Source of the DNA: Sphagnum compactum
Taxonomy: Eukaryota > Bryophyta > Sphagnopsida > Sphagnales
Assembly (NCBI GenBank): GCA_965153455.1
Contig: OZ234498.1
Location: forward strand, 11,036,001 to 11,100,000
DNA: 64,000 nucleotides
Direction: 5' to 3'
Shown: positions 43,868 to 57,878 of the stretch, in pieces
Position numbering within the stretch: position 1 is the first letter of the stretch
How the letters are laid out: every line of letters begins with the position of its first letter
The notes under the pieces: model-generated
What the model was told of the DNA's origin: nothing
What the model saw: only the letters and a program-made list of their open reading frames with translations
Database searches by the model: none
Program-made: the position numbers and the translations under genes

Positions 43868-46800
43868 AAAAGTGATTTGGCTCGGGCTTTCTTTCTTCCA
43901 AACAAAGATTGATGGACAATTTGATTATTGCATCCTATTTATTCTAGATGAATTGATAATTCATTATTGTTCACTTGGGTGCATGCGCCACCATGTCAAT
44001 CAAATATTTGAATTCAAATTGACATTTGTGTACAACTCTTTTGGTGACACAACCTGGTTGTGATGATGCATTATTACTACATTTCTGGTTTTGCTCAAAA
44101 CCCAGTGATTGGATGGAGTTAGTAGTATCTAAGTGGTGAGATGATAGCAAGAGTCTGTTGGCACAACCCATTATGGTGTTTTCTGCAACCACTAAACCTA
44201 ATAAAAATGTAAGCTCTATAGGAGGAGGCCAAAAAACTCAAATTAAAAAAAAAAAATCATCAAATAATCAAAAAATTAAAATGGAAAAGAAATTAAATAT
44301 ACTTAGTAATGCGCACCTTTTCAGAGTATTTCCATTGTGATGAAACCTGCATCATGCAACTTCAGAACATGGTGGAACTGCTCTCCATGTCTCAATGTTG
44401 AATATGTTACCTAATGTTTCCCCGACACATTCACAATGCCACAAAACACTCATGTTAGTTGCACAATCCAAGCACCTACTAGTATGCTTAAAAACAAATG
44501 GCATCAAGCTTGCATCAAGCTTACGGGGCATTGATGCATGAGTTTTTGTAAGTGACAAAGCTAAAAGATCAAATCATGCACGTATAAATTGCCCCCACAT
44601 ATTGTACTTTTTTGGAAAGTTTGCAAAATTACAAATGTGTAACAAGAAGATATAAATGTCACTACAATTGGAATCCTATACATTTTGCTTTAAAGATGCA
44701 AACCATGATTCAAGTCAATGTACACTATTTGTTCGATGTAAAATGCACCTGTTTTATGAAGTTGTCATCGTGTTATCAACCATCAATCCCTGTGAGCATG
44801 CACATTTGAAACAAAATTTTGATACAATGGTGTTCAATTATAGTTTTTGATTTAAAGTGTATGGCATCTGAAAAACAATTGCTCTTTCAACATATGATTA
44901 AAAAACCTCATTTTGAAGAATTATAATAAATATAATGATTTTTAAATATGATTTTTTTATGACCTTGGTATGCAATATTAAAAATTTCATTGATGTAACC
45001 AAATTAAACTTGAATTTTTTATAAATAATTTCCTCTACATTCAACCCAATCCACCAATTCAAAACATTATATGCAACATACATTTGGATGTAATTATAGG
45101 ATACTATGCATGGTCCACTATAGAGACACTTCTCTTGTTTAATAGCAACTAGCCACTCGTTACCCTAAATGTAGCCCCGACCATTCAAAGGCACCCAAGC
45201 TTATAGCTTGCACCTCCCAACTTGTTGATATGACATGTGATTATCAAACAATCCCAAACCGAAAGAAACTAGACAAATGTTGAATCGATGACATAACACT
45301 TGAACATGCAACAAAGACATTGTTGCATGCATTAATTTTGTGAATGAATGGTCCATTGGGTATCATATTTTTCATACCATTGATCAACGGTGCCATCACG
45401 GGAGAAACATGTTCTATTAAAACAACCATCAATTTCAACTAGCAAGTAGTTCTAGATCAAAGACTATACCGACCAAGTACATCATCACCACAAGGGAGAC
45501 ATGTTCAGTTATAAAAACGGCTTAGACTACCATTTCCAAATGGCCAGACATACTATATATAAAAATCTATATGAACCAAGTGCCATCATCATGTGTCCCA
45601 TATCTAGCAAATTTCCATAGTCATTCATAGGTTCAAAATATGTTGAAGAGCAATCGCTTTTCAGATTCCATACACATCCTACCAAAAACCATAAAAATGA
45701 ACAACATGTGCACTACCTTAGAAGAATCATGTGAATTCAATTCAAGCTTTTTGAAAAATAGAAGTGAAACCTAAACTCCGTACACAAACAAAAGGAAGGA
45801 AGGACAGAGACCACCATAGAGCAACAAACTTGTTTCCTTCATGAACTAGCTTTGATGGGTGATTCGAAATCATAGATGTTAAACTAAGGAGCTCACACCC
45901 ATGAAATAGCCAAGTAGAGAGAGAAGATCAAGAGGCTATGTAAGTAGGTAGAGTATCAAATTTCTCGAAATCAAGTATCTCATTGCTTGCCTAGGGAAGC
46001 CCCCCTCCCTCAAGGTTGCAATAATAGGGATTGGTCAATGACACAAAAACAGAAACTTGTAAAGACCTGAAATCATGGCTTTTGTGAATAGGAGAGGCGA
46101 ATAGCATAGGTACCCACAAGAATAATAAAAAGGAGGTGTTAGTTTAGGCCAATGAGGTTATGTAGCATGCACCCATGAAGCCCAATTCTTTTTCCTTCGG
46201 CGAGGGGACACAATTTTTAATGCATCTTTTGGATATCAATGTTCCCAATGTGTTCCCATCAATTTCTCGTCAAGTTCTCAATGTGTTCACCTAGGTCCAA
46301 ACCACCCAACTAATGAAACCCAACAAACAACAAACCACTGAAAAACAAAATTACAAGAGTATGGGAATAAAACCACAAACCAAGTTATTACATAAAATAG
46401 AGCCTTCTAAAAGGTAGTGTCCAAAGGTCCTCATAATCCCATTAGGCAAGTTGTGCTGACAAGTATGACAATAAATCAGGCAAAGGTGCCTCACACAAGA
46501 CCCCACTTTCTATGTGATTGGAAACCACACTTTGCTCCTCTACTAGGCTTATGCCTCGCAAAATGTAGACTCACCCACTTTTGCACTTCCCTTTTCCCTC
46601 TATGATAAGAGCTTCAATGAAAGTTACTCACCAACTCTCATGTCGGCAAACCTAAAAACCCCACAATTTATTTATTTTGGTGCACAATCAAACCCTAACT
46701 TTTACTTTTATGGAAGCTTCTTCTTCTTCTTCTACCATGTATGATGTACCTACCCTATTAGGCTCTTTTGGGAACCCTTTGGGTCATGGTGGCATGGATA

Positions 46801-49344
46801 CCAATTACCGAGATTGTTATGGTCATTGCGATTTTGGAATTTAGTGATGCTAAGTTCCATATGTGTCAGAAGAGGAAATTTATAAAAGTGTGATTTCTGC
46901 TTCACAAATTCTACTGTGTGTTTGACGACGTCCAAAAAGGGGCCTCCACAAATTGTACTATGAATTGACCTCCAAACGATGATAGACAAATTTAAATAAC
47001 ATTACCCCCACCGATCTACCTTTTGAAATTGCCACTAAGCCTCTTACCAGTGGCCGTTGGCCCATGTGGGAACCCATTACAAATAGGGAAACTCAACATG
47101 TGAACCTTGTTTCGCAAATGTATGTATCGATTGTTTGAACGGCCAAATATGAAAGGAAATCATGCTTGAATTTAATGGTAAGCCTTCAAGTGTTATCACA
47201 TTCTCAACTGATTTTTCCTCCCAAAACCTGGCTTTTTGGAATTTATTTCAATTTTTAGTGGCAAAAATCACTTTAAATTTTAATATCTCCCACATTCTGA
47301 ATCCAAATCTTACCAAATAAATTCCATTAAATCCTGCTCATCAAGATCTTTCCAATAACACCAAAGGCCCATTCCAATTCCTCCAAAATTTTCAGCTACA
47401 ATTTAATTTAATTTTCAGCGAAGAAATCGTTCAATATTCAAGAACTTTTGCGCTGCAAGTCCAAACGTTGTGGAACCAAGCCCATGCACCCCTCCTCGTC
47501 GAGAGCTTTCTAAAGACATCAAGAACACGATCTGAAGCATCCCAATTCAGTGGATCTCATAACTACAAAACAAAACAAACTACCTTCCTTCCTTCATAGC
47601 CTCTTATGGCTAATATATTAGAATCAACGCGAAGAGTAAAGACCTTGCCCAAGATCTGCAGTGCAAGAAGAGGGCAAGCCGTTTTGCTGTATGGCGGGCT
47701 ATTCCATTTTCCTTCTTTTTACATTGTTTCTGCTCACACACTCTTTCTCCCCAACAATTCATTCCATAAAGAAACTCAACAAATAGTAAAGGAAAAGGGT
47801 AAACATTAGACATGCTCAATCCTCCGGCACACATAACCACCCGACCGTTGGTTGATCAATGCACCCATTTGGTTTTACCCATTATAAAGCACAAGAGAAG
47901 GTTATCATGAACCTAAACATATCAACATAATGAGGCATAGGATGGGCGAAGGGTTCTTATGCTTACTCCTTATGACTAGGAGGGGTTTACGGTTTATCTA
48001 TAGGGTTTAGATCCCCCTCCCACTTCTAAGGAGTACGCATAAAATCTCTTCTCTTTTCTAAGACGGATATTTGGAGATATAAGGTGCCCTCCAAATATAC
48101 ATACGTGGAACTCTCTCCAATGCTATACAAGATTCGGTTCTCACCCATCATTTGTTGAACGCTAGTTTGAGAACCCTACCACCACCATCTCCATACGTGT
48201 GAGCTTTTGGGGGAAAATGTTGTTGTGTATGTGTGGACCTTTTGGTGCGTGCGACCCAATTTCACGGAACTAAGTATATGGGTGATTTTAAAAATCTATT
48301 GTGTGGTTGTCCTTGGACAATTCTAGAGACAATTACTATTGTATGTATGGTGATCCTTGGACAATTTGAGAGACTATTCATATCATATAGTCTTTCTTGA
48401 ATAGTTTCAAAGATAATTCAATTATCTCACTCCTTTCTTAAGAATACCTATCTTTTTTATCTTAATAACTATCTCACTCTTTTCCCCCACCCGTGAACAT
48501 AGATATGTAAAAAGTAAATTAACATGTGCGCTTCATTGTTCATGATTATTTATATTAATTTTAATTAAATTAAACTAGAGGTTCACATAAATAATGATGA
48601 TTTATTAAAAACCATACATGGGAACATAAGAAAAGGGGGGAAAAAAATAAGGCAATTATGACTAGGAGTGTGAAGCAATGTGGAGCTGAAGTGTTGTCGT
48701 GTATTTGTGCACTTCTAGTGTAGTGACTCCATCATGGGCTTTCCAAGAGGACTTTTAGGTGTCTATAGCTTTCTACATGGACTTGTGATTCTCATGTCAC
48801 TTAAATAAAGTCCTCTTGGGCCAATGGCACATTTGGCCACCTAGTTTGTCCCTAGGGTTTGGCCTAGGGTCCTTGCGGCCTCATGCTAGCAACTCACTAG
48901 AGTTGGATTCACACCAAGGGTTAGCAGGGATATTTTTATTTCATTTAACCCTCTCTTAATTTGGGGGTTAAATACACTAAAATATAAGGAATAAATTAAC
49001 CTTTTTGTTGATGTTCACACAAAGAAGGTAAATAAAATATTTTGATGGGGTTATTTTTTCCCAAATGTTAAACCTTCACATTAAGGGGCTATTTAAATTA
49101 TGCAAAAAATTTGGGCAGCTTTGGGAAACTTAGGAACTTGAAGCCCAAAAATATCCTCAATGTCTCCACCCATTCGGGTGCTCTCTCAAGCCAAGAGAGT
49201 ACAATGCAACATTCGAAGCTCTTGGGAACATAAGGGGGATACTTTTAACCTATTGAATAAAATCAAGGAGTCAAATGAACCTCCTTATTCCATGCGAACT
49301 TGACCCCAAATCTAGGAAAATTGAAGATATGTAGTCCTAGGGTT
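43868..49344. other. Right-arm intergenic DNA
   Basis: Mirror of 20540-26240. No gene recognised. It contains the 420-bp repeat at 47189-47600 and the LTR-like block at ~48470-48640. Confidence 0.5.
47189..47600 (+). repeat. 420-bp dispersed repeat, copy 3
   Basis: Palindromic partner of 22695-23113, and homologous to 33540-33945. Confidence 0.8.
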
Positions 49345-52300
49345 AAAATATCCCAACACGTTTATCGGTCTCTAAACCAAAATGCCATGTCATTTGCCAA
49401 GTCAATTTTTTTACCCATTTTGTGTAAATGGGATAGCATTAGGGTTGGGTTAGTCAATTAGTTTATCCCCTTTACCACCTTGGTGTGAATCGAGCTTAAG
49501 AGGGAGAATGTGCAAGGTGCACAATTCCATAATACATATTGTCCCATGTATTTGAGAAACTATATGGACAATGATAAGGGAAGAAGGTTTACACCTTTTC
49601 CTCAACAAGCTTTAACCCCTAAACACCTAATACTAACCCAAAAATGGTTTTCATTGGAAGTTTTGATTGCAGCAACAAGTCGATAGTTTTTTCCTTTTCT
49701 TATTAAAATTTGGTTTTTTGAGCCATCTTGAGTGTGGTCATAGGCTCCAAATGATATGTATGTAAATTGACATTATGTACATGTCAATTTAAGGGGGATT
49801 GGTGACAAATAAGGGATGCAACAACTTCTAGGGCAATGTTATTTCTTTCAAGTTTGTGATGCACTTGAGAAAGTGGCAATCGTCCATAAGAAACTTAATC
49901 CAAATCTGGCTATGACAAAAGTAAAGGTTTAAAAAGCTTGTGCATCTTTCCATATTTTTGAAGCAAAAAAAGGGGGTTTTGCCCAAAAGCAACATGGAGC
50001 CAATTAGGGTGAAGGATAGTATGAGCATGGGTTGGAATTATATTTGGGAGGGGGTCGACCATAGGTGGGCAACACTTATTATGGCTAATCTAATTTGCAA
50101 ATTGGCTCTTTTTTTTTCATTTGATACCTTAATGAGGGCATTTAAATGTTTTCACAATCTTGCAAATTCCCTTGTGTCCGAATGGACCTCCAAAAAAAAT
50201 TAGGTTTAAGTTGAACTGCCAATCCAAGGTATTCTTTTGGAAACCAAAATCAAAGAACCACCAGTTCCCAGGTATATGAAATAAAAATCAAACAACCACC
50301 GATTTCATGGAAGAACTGGCAGTTTTTTGGGCAATTATTGGACTTTTTCAAAACTTGAGAATCCTCATTAGGTCAAAATTCGGTATTTTGGTTTTCGATA
50401 ACCGTGATTATATGTCAAAACTGGGTATTTTGTTTTTTATATATATAACCATGGTTATATGTCAAAACTAAGTAATTTGATTTTTTTTTATAATCATAAT
50501 TATATGTCAAAACTAGGTATTTTGGCTTTTTCATAATCCTGATTATGAATCCTACCAATAGCCTTAATACCCTAGCCTATGGTCGGTTTCGTCATTAAAT
50601 AATCCAAAAAATCATAAGATGAAAATTTCTAAAATGTTCAAGTGAAGGTGATAAAAATGTTAAATATTTCATACTCTTCAATGACAAAATTTGTGCACAC
50701 AAAATACAAGCATTTGTATAAGCGACCAATGTGACAAAATATGTGTCTACATTTCTCAATGTGAACAGAGGCCAAATGAGCATGCGGTTGACCTGGATGA
50801 TGCAATGACCTAATGGATGATGGGTTGCGTAGATTTGGACTAACAGAAAGTGCCAAAACAATGGACAATTGGCCATCATGAGGCTTTGAGGGCACTTCTA
50901 TCTTTCTACTATGTGTTTTCTATTTTCTTGTGTAGTTTGTTGTTTGTAGGTGATGAGTTTTGTTTTATATTTTTCATGGAATGGGTGGCGATTGACATTG
51001 ATCAACGTGGAATGGGTGTTGTATTTGGACAGGATGTTTAATTGAAAACAATGGATGGCAAGTATAAGACGGAGCTCCCAATTTGGAGAATTTAAGTTTT
51101 CTACTAGCTAATATTTTGAGTTTGGAGAAGGAAAGAAGGTTGTGTATGTGTGCCTAAGTTTTTGAAGTATGAATAATGCAATTCGTTAGTAGTTGTGGTT
51201 AGGGATGAATGCCCTTACTATAGTTTGAACCTTCTAGTAGAGGACTTTGTTTCTTTTATGTTGCGCATTAGCCCTTTTTCAAAGTTTAAAAAGGTTAGAT
51301 GGACAATGTAGGGACCAAATGGAAAAAATGATGAAGGTCTAAGAGGGTTGGAAAGCAATTTGCATGGCAATTGGGTTTGTGGGGATGAATATTGTCATTT
51401 GTTTCGAAATGCAGTAAGTTCTAATGTTCTTGGGAAGGACTACCTACAAATGTGGAAGCTCTAAAAAGAAATAATGGGAGATTAGATAGCTCTAGGTTTA
51501 TCAAGTTTTTATGTCAAAGAGACATCTAGGTTCTTGCTTTCCTTTTTGTCCAACTTCCTTGAAATTATGTGGTATTTGGGGGGGTTTCATTATGAAAGAT
51601 TGGGAGTTGTTGGTGGAATCGCCATGATAAACTAGTTGGGTCAAGAGAGTGAAGCCAGAGAAAACTTGAGTCCTCATGGTCCATAACTCAATGTGATTAG
51701 GGTAGATGGAAGTTTATTGATTTCATAATTGTTCAACTATTTTGTATTAAGGCATAAATTTTCCAAATTGTATTTCTTCATTGTTTTCTTAGTAGCAGAA
51801 GCAACATTAATCAACCCTTTCTTTTGGTGACACCACCCAATGTGAGGAGATGATCACTTTCCATGATGTTGTATGGGATGCCTTTGCATCCATCATGAAG
51901 GATGCGAGATTTCATGTTTTATGTGAACAAATTCATGTTTTTTCACCGCCTACCTTTTAGTCTTTGCGTTAATAAGTCGACATTGTGATTTTCGATGGTG
52001 GTGTTTGGATGTTGTTTGATGTCGTCATCGTTGACACCATTTGAACAAATTTGTGGTTTTGCAAATAACTTCATTTCATGGGGTTGCCATGACAATTGTG
52101 GTTCAGGCTAAGGATGAATTTTGTTGATCAATTCGTAGCAGACATATTTTTCCCTCTAGCCATGAAGGTCGTTGGGTGTTTGCATTAGCAAGTCGATAAT
52201 TTTTTCATCAATGTGTTAACATGATGTGGAAAGCAAAGGGCATTTTGATATCCTGTTTCGTCCCCTAGATGCATCAACATTGTGATAAATGTTTGTTTTT

Positions 52301-53505
52301 TGTTTGATGGATAACTAGGACTATGTGTGTTTAATGAAGTACATATGAAAAAAACAAACATTCCTACATTATAAAAACATTAATAGGCATCGATGTGCAA
52401 CATTTGACCATGCATTCAATACCACTATTTGCGAAATATATTTAGTATTTTTGTACGTATCGATTTCAAAAAAAATCAAATTTGCATGAATGAAAAATTA
52501 AATATTATGAAAAAAAAACTTTTTGAAAAAAAAACTCATTTTTATAGTGACAAATCTAACCCTAGGCTATAATACCTAGCAAGGGTTTGTTGTCATTTCT
52601 AATAACTACCCATCATTGGTCAAAAGAGTTAGAAGAAGTTGCATTTGTGGCATAAAAGATTTAAATTCTAAAATAACTCCACATCTTTTTGCAATTGGGA
52701 TGTCGCTTTGAACAATCAAACATAGAGGTGTTCCTAATATGCCAAGCTTCTTTTCTTTCTAAATGAAATTTTTAATGTTTTTACAAGTGTCAAAAATGAT
52801 TCAAATGGTTTTCCATAATTACAGGTTGGATAAATGATTTGCAAGTGGTTGAAGAGTAATAGGACCTACAAATGAGAACCTTTACTAATGGTTATTTAAA
52901 TTAGGAACATCCAATATGTTAAGTTCTTCTATTTTCAAAGTTTTTACTGATGTTGTCAATTATGGACGAGGTAATTAGTGAAAGTGCTTAGGTAATGCTT
53001 TTCAACTATTCACAATAACTAGCATACCCAAGTTGGTTACAAACTAGCTAGTGTTTATGCAATGGGGGGCTACTTATTGGGATGGATAGCCCCCCTTTGC
53101 ATTTATACACTACCCAACCTAGCGAATGTTTGGATGTCACAAGATGACATGATTAACATGAAACTATCATGCACCATTGTTCATCATTTAAATTTTCATT
53201 GCATCATTGTTACACTTTTTGCAAGGACATAGTTATGATGCAAATGTTCGATATGAACTTTGTTGTATATTTCTTGTTGATTTGGACAAAGTTCTTGAGT
53301 GGTTTGTAGCAACAAATTTTTCATCAATTTTTTATTACAATTTGAATTTGAGACATTGGTGTTGATGTGTCCTTTTGACAATATCTTGTATCAATGGAAT
53401 GCCATCATTTGATATTCATTTTCATAGTGATGGTAAAAATTATCATGGTTGTAAGAAATAAGTGTGAAGGTTGGGATCTAAAGGATTTGCTTGAAGTAAT
53501 GTAAA
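49345..53505. other. About 4.2-kb block present only in the right arm
   Basis: Homology to the left arm stops at ~49340 (left ~20535) and resumes at ~53506 (left ~20340). The left arm has only about 190 unrelated bases there. No transposase, polymerase or gag motif was recognised, and no clear target duplication or terminal repeats were found. Open frames at 49940-50203 and 50850-51041 have no family signature. It could be an insertion here, or ancestral DNA lost and replaced on the left. Confidence 0.6.
50380..50555. repeat. Tandem repeat, about four units of ~45 bp
   Basis: Units follow GGTATTTTGGTTTT...ATAACCGTGATTATATGTCAAAACT, with variants at ~50381, 50427, 50472 and 50516. Each contains an AT-rich dyad around ATAAYCRTGRTTAT. 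Confidence 0.8.
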
Positions 53506-56207
53506 AACCACATGGCAACTATGAAAAAAGTTTCAAGTAGAACACTATAGACTTCAAAAGGTTTTGAAAGATTTGGATGTCATTAAGACTTTTGAGTCCT
53601 TTGTATAACATATGCCTCTTAAGTCTAGTGATGATCATCTTTCCATAATACCTTCACTAACATTAATGCTAGTTCATAATCACACATTCCAAAATAAATA
53701 TGGTCAAGTTATTACTATATTTCAAATGTCATCTTGTCAAGTTTCGAGAAATATCATTATCGAAATTACTAATAATCAAAACATTAACTCTATCAATAGA
53801 TATGATTGAACCATTGAGTTACCATATGATGAGTTTCATAAGCTTATTAGTTTTGAAATTCATTATTCAACTATATTGAAAAAATACCATTAACAGGAAT
53901 TGTTTTAATGTCCTAAACAAGATGATGAGGTCAAATCACAATCAAACAAGATGAGGAGTCAAAAATCATGTTGGATGATTGTGAAAACTATAACTTTGTG
54001 AATACATTTATGTGGGGTCACTTTAATATTATGTTAATCATGAAAAATTGTGCTAAATGACTAATATGGGTGTTAATGGATTCAAATAAGAAATTCATTT
54101 AATATTTAATTTAATTTTAGGTTTTGATTTTAATTTAAAAAATTGAACTTGAACATCAACTATTCTAGACAAGGACAATTTTATAAAATATTAGTTAAGG
54201 ATTTTGTTAATAAGATGATAATAAAATTTATCTTGATGATAACATTAACTCACAAAGTTTAAAACATGTTGAATTTTAAAATTTTAAAATTCAAGTATGT
54301 TTTTGAATCTTAAAATTTCAAGAGTCATTTACCACATGTAAATGGGATATAATGTACACTACATATGAAACAAAGTTGTAATTTATAATATAACTAGCAT
54401 ATTTCGATATGATCTAAAATTATAAACATTTTTCAAAACAAAATGCATATATATATTCAACAATGATCAAAACACACCATGTGATGTATTAATGCAAATT
54501 TAGGCACACTTAGTAATAAGTTACAAAATAATTCATTAAAAGTTTCCTTTATATGAAAAAATCAAAATAATTTCAAAAAGATATGTAGTCCTTGGGTCTT
54601 TTGTCATTGTTCATTCATTCGTTTGTGATTTGATTCAATGGTAGCTTGTTGACTTGTATTTGTCTTCTTGAATTTTCATCAATCTCTTAACAAAGTTCAA
54701 GCCAACTATTTTCACCTTGTGCAACTTGTTTCAAATCATGTTAATGAAACAGAAATTGTTGCAAATCTTGATTAGGTTGAAGGGTCAAATATAAATTTTT
54801 GCCTAGACAAGGTGTTCAAGTTCTTATTCTTGCTATGAAAAACCATTTTGTTTATGTTATGGAGAATGTTTTTGCTACACAACAGCTTCCTCCTTGCATC
54901 TAACAACATGTTGGTTTCTGTGTGGTTCAAGTTGTGACATTTGGTAAAGATCTCCTTCAAACTTTAATTCATTCCAATTTGGACAATGTTCAAAGTCACT
55001 TGAACATGTAAAATCTCTTGATGGTGTTATCGAAAATTGTAACAACATCAACAGGGATGAAGATTCTAAAAAAGTTTGTTGTTGGAGACCTCCCTCTACA
55101 ATTTCATGATTTTGTTCACAAAATTACAAAGTCAAAAAATTGTGAATTTGGTAATGGGACCAAGACATGTAAGTCTCCTAACAATTTTGACAATGTAAGA
55201 TTTGTGATTATTGCTAATATTCATGAACAACTTTTTGTTAGTCGAAATATTACTAGTTCAAACAAGGCTATTGATTCTATATGAAATCTACATTTTGAAT
55301 GAATTGATGTGAGAGTTGTTCAAGTTGTTCCTCCTTCAACAACAATTGAAAGTGTAAGTTTTCCTTCGAGATCTTTGTCTTCATCTAAAGGTACCCCCAC
55401 ACCTAGTGTTTAGGCCTTGGTGTTAGCTTTTGCACTAACACCCTAAACATTAGCTAGGTCATTTTGGTTGGCGATTACCATCATTAACCTAACACTAGAT
55501 GGCCTACCAACCAAAAAGTTTTCCACACCTAACTTTCGGCAACACATACCATTATCATTTCAATGTTGATGTTTGGAGTTGAGGCCACACTTGCAAGAGG
55601 TAAGTTATTTCTTTCTTTTGTTTGTTTGTGTTCTTTTTGACCTTTTGAGTGGTCATTGAGTTTTTTTCTTTGTTATTGTTCTTGCACATTCTTTGTTGCA
55701 TTCTTTTGTGTTTTGCTCTCCTTTCTCTTTATTTTCAGTCTTGCAAGTTCGTTTTTTACATCTATTTTTGGTGTTTTTCTTTGGTTCTTGCAAGTTATTT
55801 GTGTGCATCTATTCTACTATTGTTTTAGGATTCCAATTTGTAGGTTCACTTCATTGGCTCAAAGATTTGATGCTACAATCGTCATTAGTTGAAAGAAGTT
55901 GAAGTTGCTTGAAGGAATCGTAGTTGTAGAAGTCAAAGGTATGCCTCTTGAACCTTAATATTGCAACTTCCAATTTTAAAAACATTGAGCTAAGGTTTTT
56001 TTTCAAGTCTATGGTCTCAAAAGATTGCCAACTAAACCCATTTTTTGGGCAATTGTTTTGAATTTACACTAAAAATTTAGTATTTTCCAATATTTTCCAA
56101 TTCTTTTTGTCACCACTGTGTGAAAATTTGCCCAAAAAGAAAATATTACTCCAAAAATTTGTTAAATGAAATGAAATCCAATTTCATTTTGTTTTTGTAG
56201 GTGTCAC
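53506..56207. other. Outer right arm, transposon remains
   Basis: Mirror of ~17520-20340. It has the open frame 55018-55284 (+) shared with the left arm, and the end region of the Harbinger element (about 55390-55560). No functional gene recognised. Confidence 0.5.
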
Positions 56208-56648
56208 TATTGTGGTGTTTATGATGGATCAATATGAATTGTCAGTATTGGTTGTTGGTTTTATTTTGTTGATTCAAGCTTTACAAGAGCTATTTGTCAA
56301 GCCACAGTCAAGTTCCCAATTGTCGTTTTCCATGTTTGAATCATTGTACAAAGACCATCAATTCAACTTTCAAATCTTGCTGACATCTATTGCATTACAT
56401 GATTATAGGATGTCATGTTGTTTGGTGGGATTAGGTGATGAGTTCGATATTGGGTGAAACCATGATTAGCTACGTGGTTCAGCCATTTTTTATCGATGGA
56501 ATATGAAACAGTAGGTGGATTGAACATTTTAGAATGTCCAAAGATACATTTATGGACATTTGTAATCAAATGAAGCCTTTGATTTCAAACCATGATACTA
56601 AGTATAGAAAGGCAAATCTTGTTAAGATTCGCATTTTATGTGCAATCA
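56208..56648 (+). pseudogene. HARBI1-like transposase N-terminal fragment
   Basis: Reverse partner of 17080-17520 in the left arm. It contains VVQPFFIDGI, then after a stop HFRMSKDTFMDICNQMKPLISNHDTKYRKANLVKIRILCAI, read in broken frames. Sequence then switches abruptly to direct repeat B, so the catalytic part is absent on this side. Confidence 0.65.
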
Positions 56649-56651
56649 TTT

Positions 56652-57878
56652 TTTGGTGTTATTTGTTTTAGTGTACATGAACACATTATTATTAACAACA
56701 ATCTTACTTGCATTATTGAATTCAATGCAAAGCATTTCAAAAAATTGAAATGCTCATTTTTTATTATCAAAAACCAAAATATTTTCAGTTTGGAAATACC
56801 TTGCCTTATTATTTTTTCTTTTTTCCCCCCCACAATACCCATTGGGTATCTCAGATTTTTATAAAATAATAATAATAATAATAATTGCCACATAATTTTC
56901 TCAAAATTCACCACTAAGAAAAGAAAATCAAAGAAAATCCATTTTATGGAATATGGAAGTGCAAGTACAATAATAGGTAGGCACCTAGGCACCTAGTGAA
57001 TCACTAGGGTTTGGAGACAACTCTCAAGTAGCCAAATAGCTATGACCACATTCAAAGTTCCAACTCAACCTTTTCTTTTTGGGAGCTCTTGGTTGACCTA
57101 CCTTGATGGTTACTTAATTTATGGGAAAGGACAAAAGACCACTAACTACCACCCACTTGTCTTTCTTGTACCCAAGGAAAGAATGTGTTGAGCACCAATG
57201 TTGGAACTTGAAACTTTTCTTTCTCTCTCTCTCTTTCCTTCAATTCCTTTGATATCTTACTTTGCACTTTTTGTGAGCACCTTCCTTCCTTCCTTCTCTC
57301 CCCTCTTCTTACTTCATTTCTTACTTACTTATATTTTTATTATTATATGTATTATTTCCCTTCTTACTTGTGCTCTTTGTTTTTGCACATCTTTGCTTGT
57401 TTCTTCCTTAGATTCCCTTTGTTAATTTTGTATTTAGTTTTTTTTTTGGGGGAGCATCATATCAAATTTAGCTTCTTGTCTTTTGTTATTTTTTTTGGGG
57501 TTTAGGGTTTTGAATTTTTCACAAATTTTGGTGATCATGATTTTGCTATGGGTACTTTCCTTTGTTGTTTCTCACTTGGTTGTGGTTGGTACTTGGTACT
57601 TTTTATGACAAAAGGCTCACCTACTGTCTTTTGCCCCCACCTATTTACTTAACCTACCTAACTATTTTATGAATTTGAGCTTTGCATTGTTGCGCATTAC
57701 TAGTGACAATCAATTATTTTATTTTATTTCTTATGTTTTTATATTATTTTCAATAATTCATCATTATATATGTCAATGTCAAATTTAATTTAAATTAATA
57801 TACATTTCATGAACATGAAAAGACACATGTTAATTTGTCTTTCACTATCATTGTGATAGTTGGTGGATAGGGAAAGAG
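56652..57878 (+). repeat. Direct repeat B, outer flank of the right arm
   Basis: Same orientation as 39062-40428, about 90% identical by eye outside the replaced middle section. It begins at TTAGTGTACATGAACACATT and ends at GGTGGATAGGGAAAGAGA. Confidence 0.85.
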
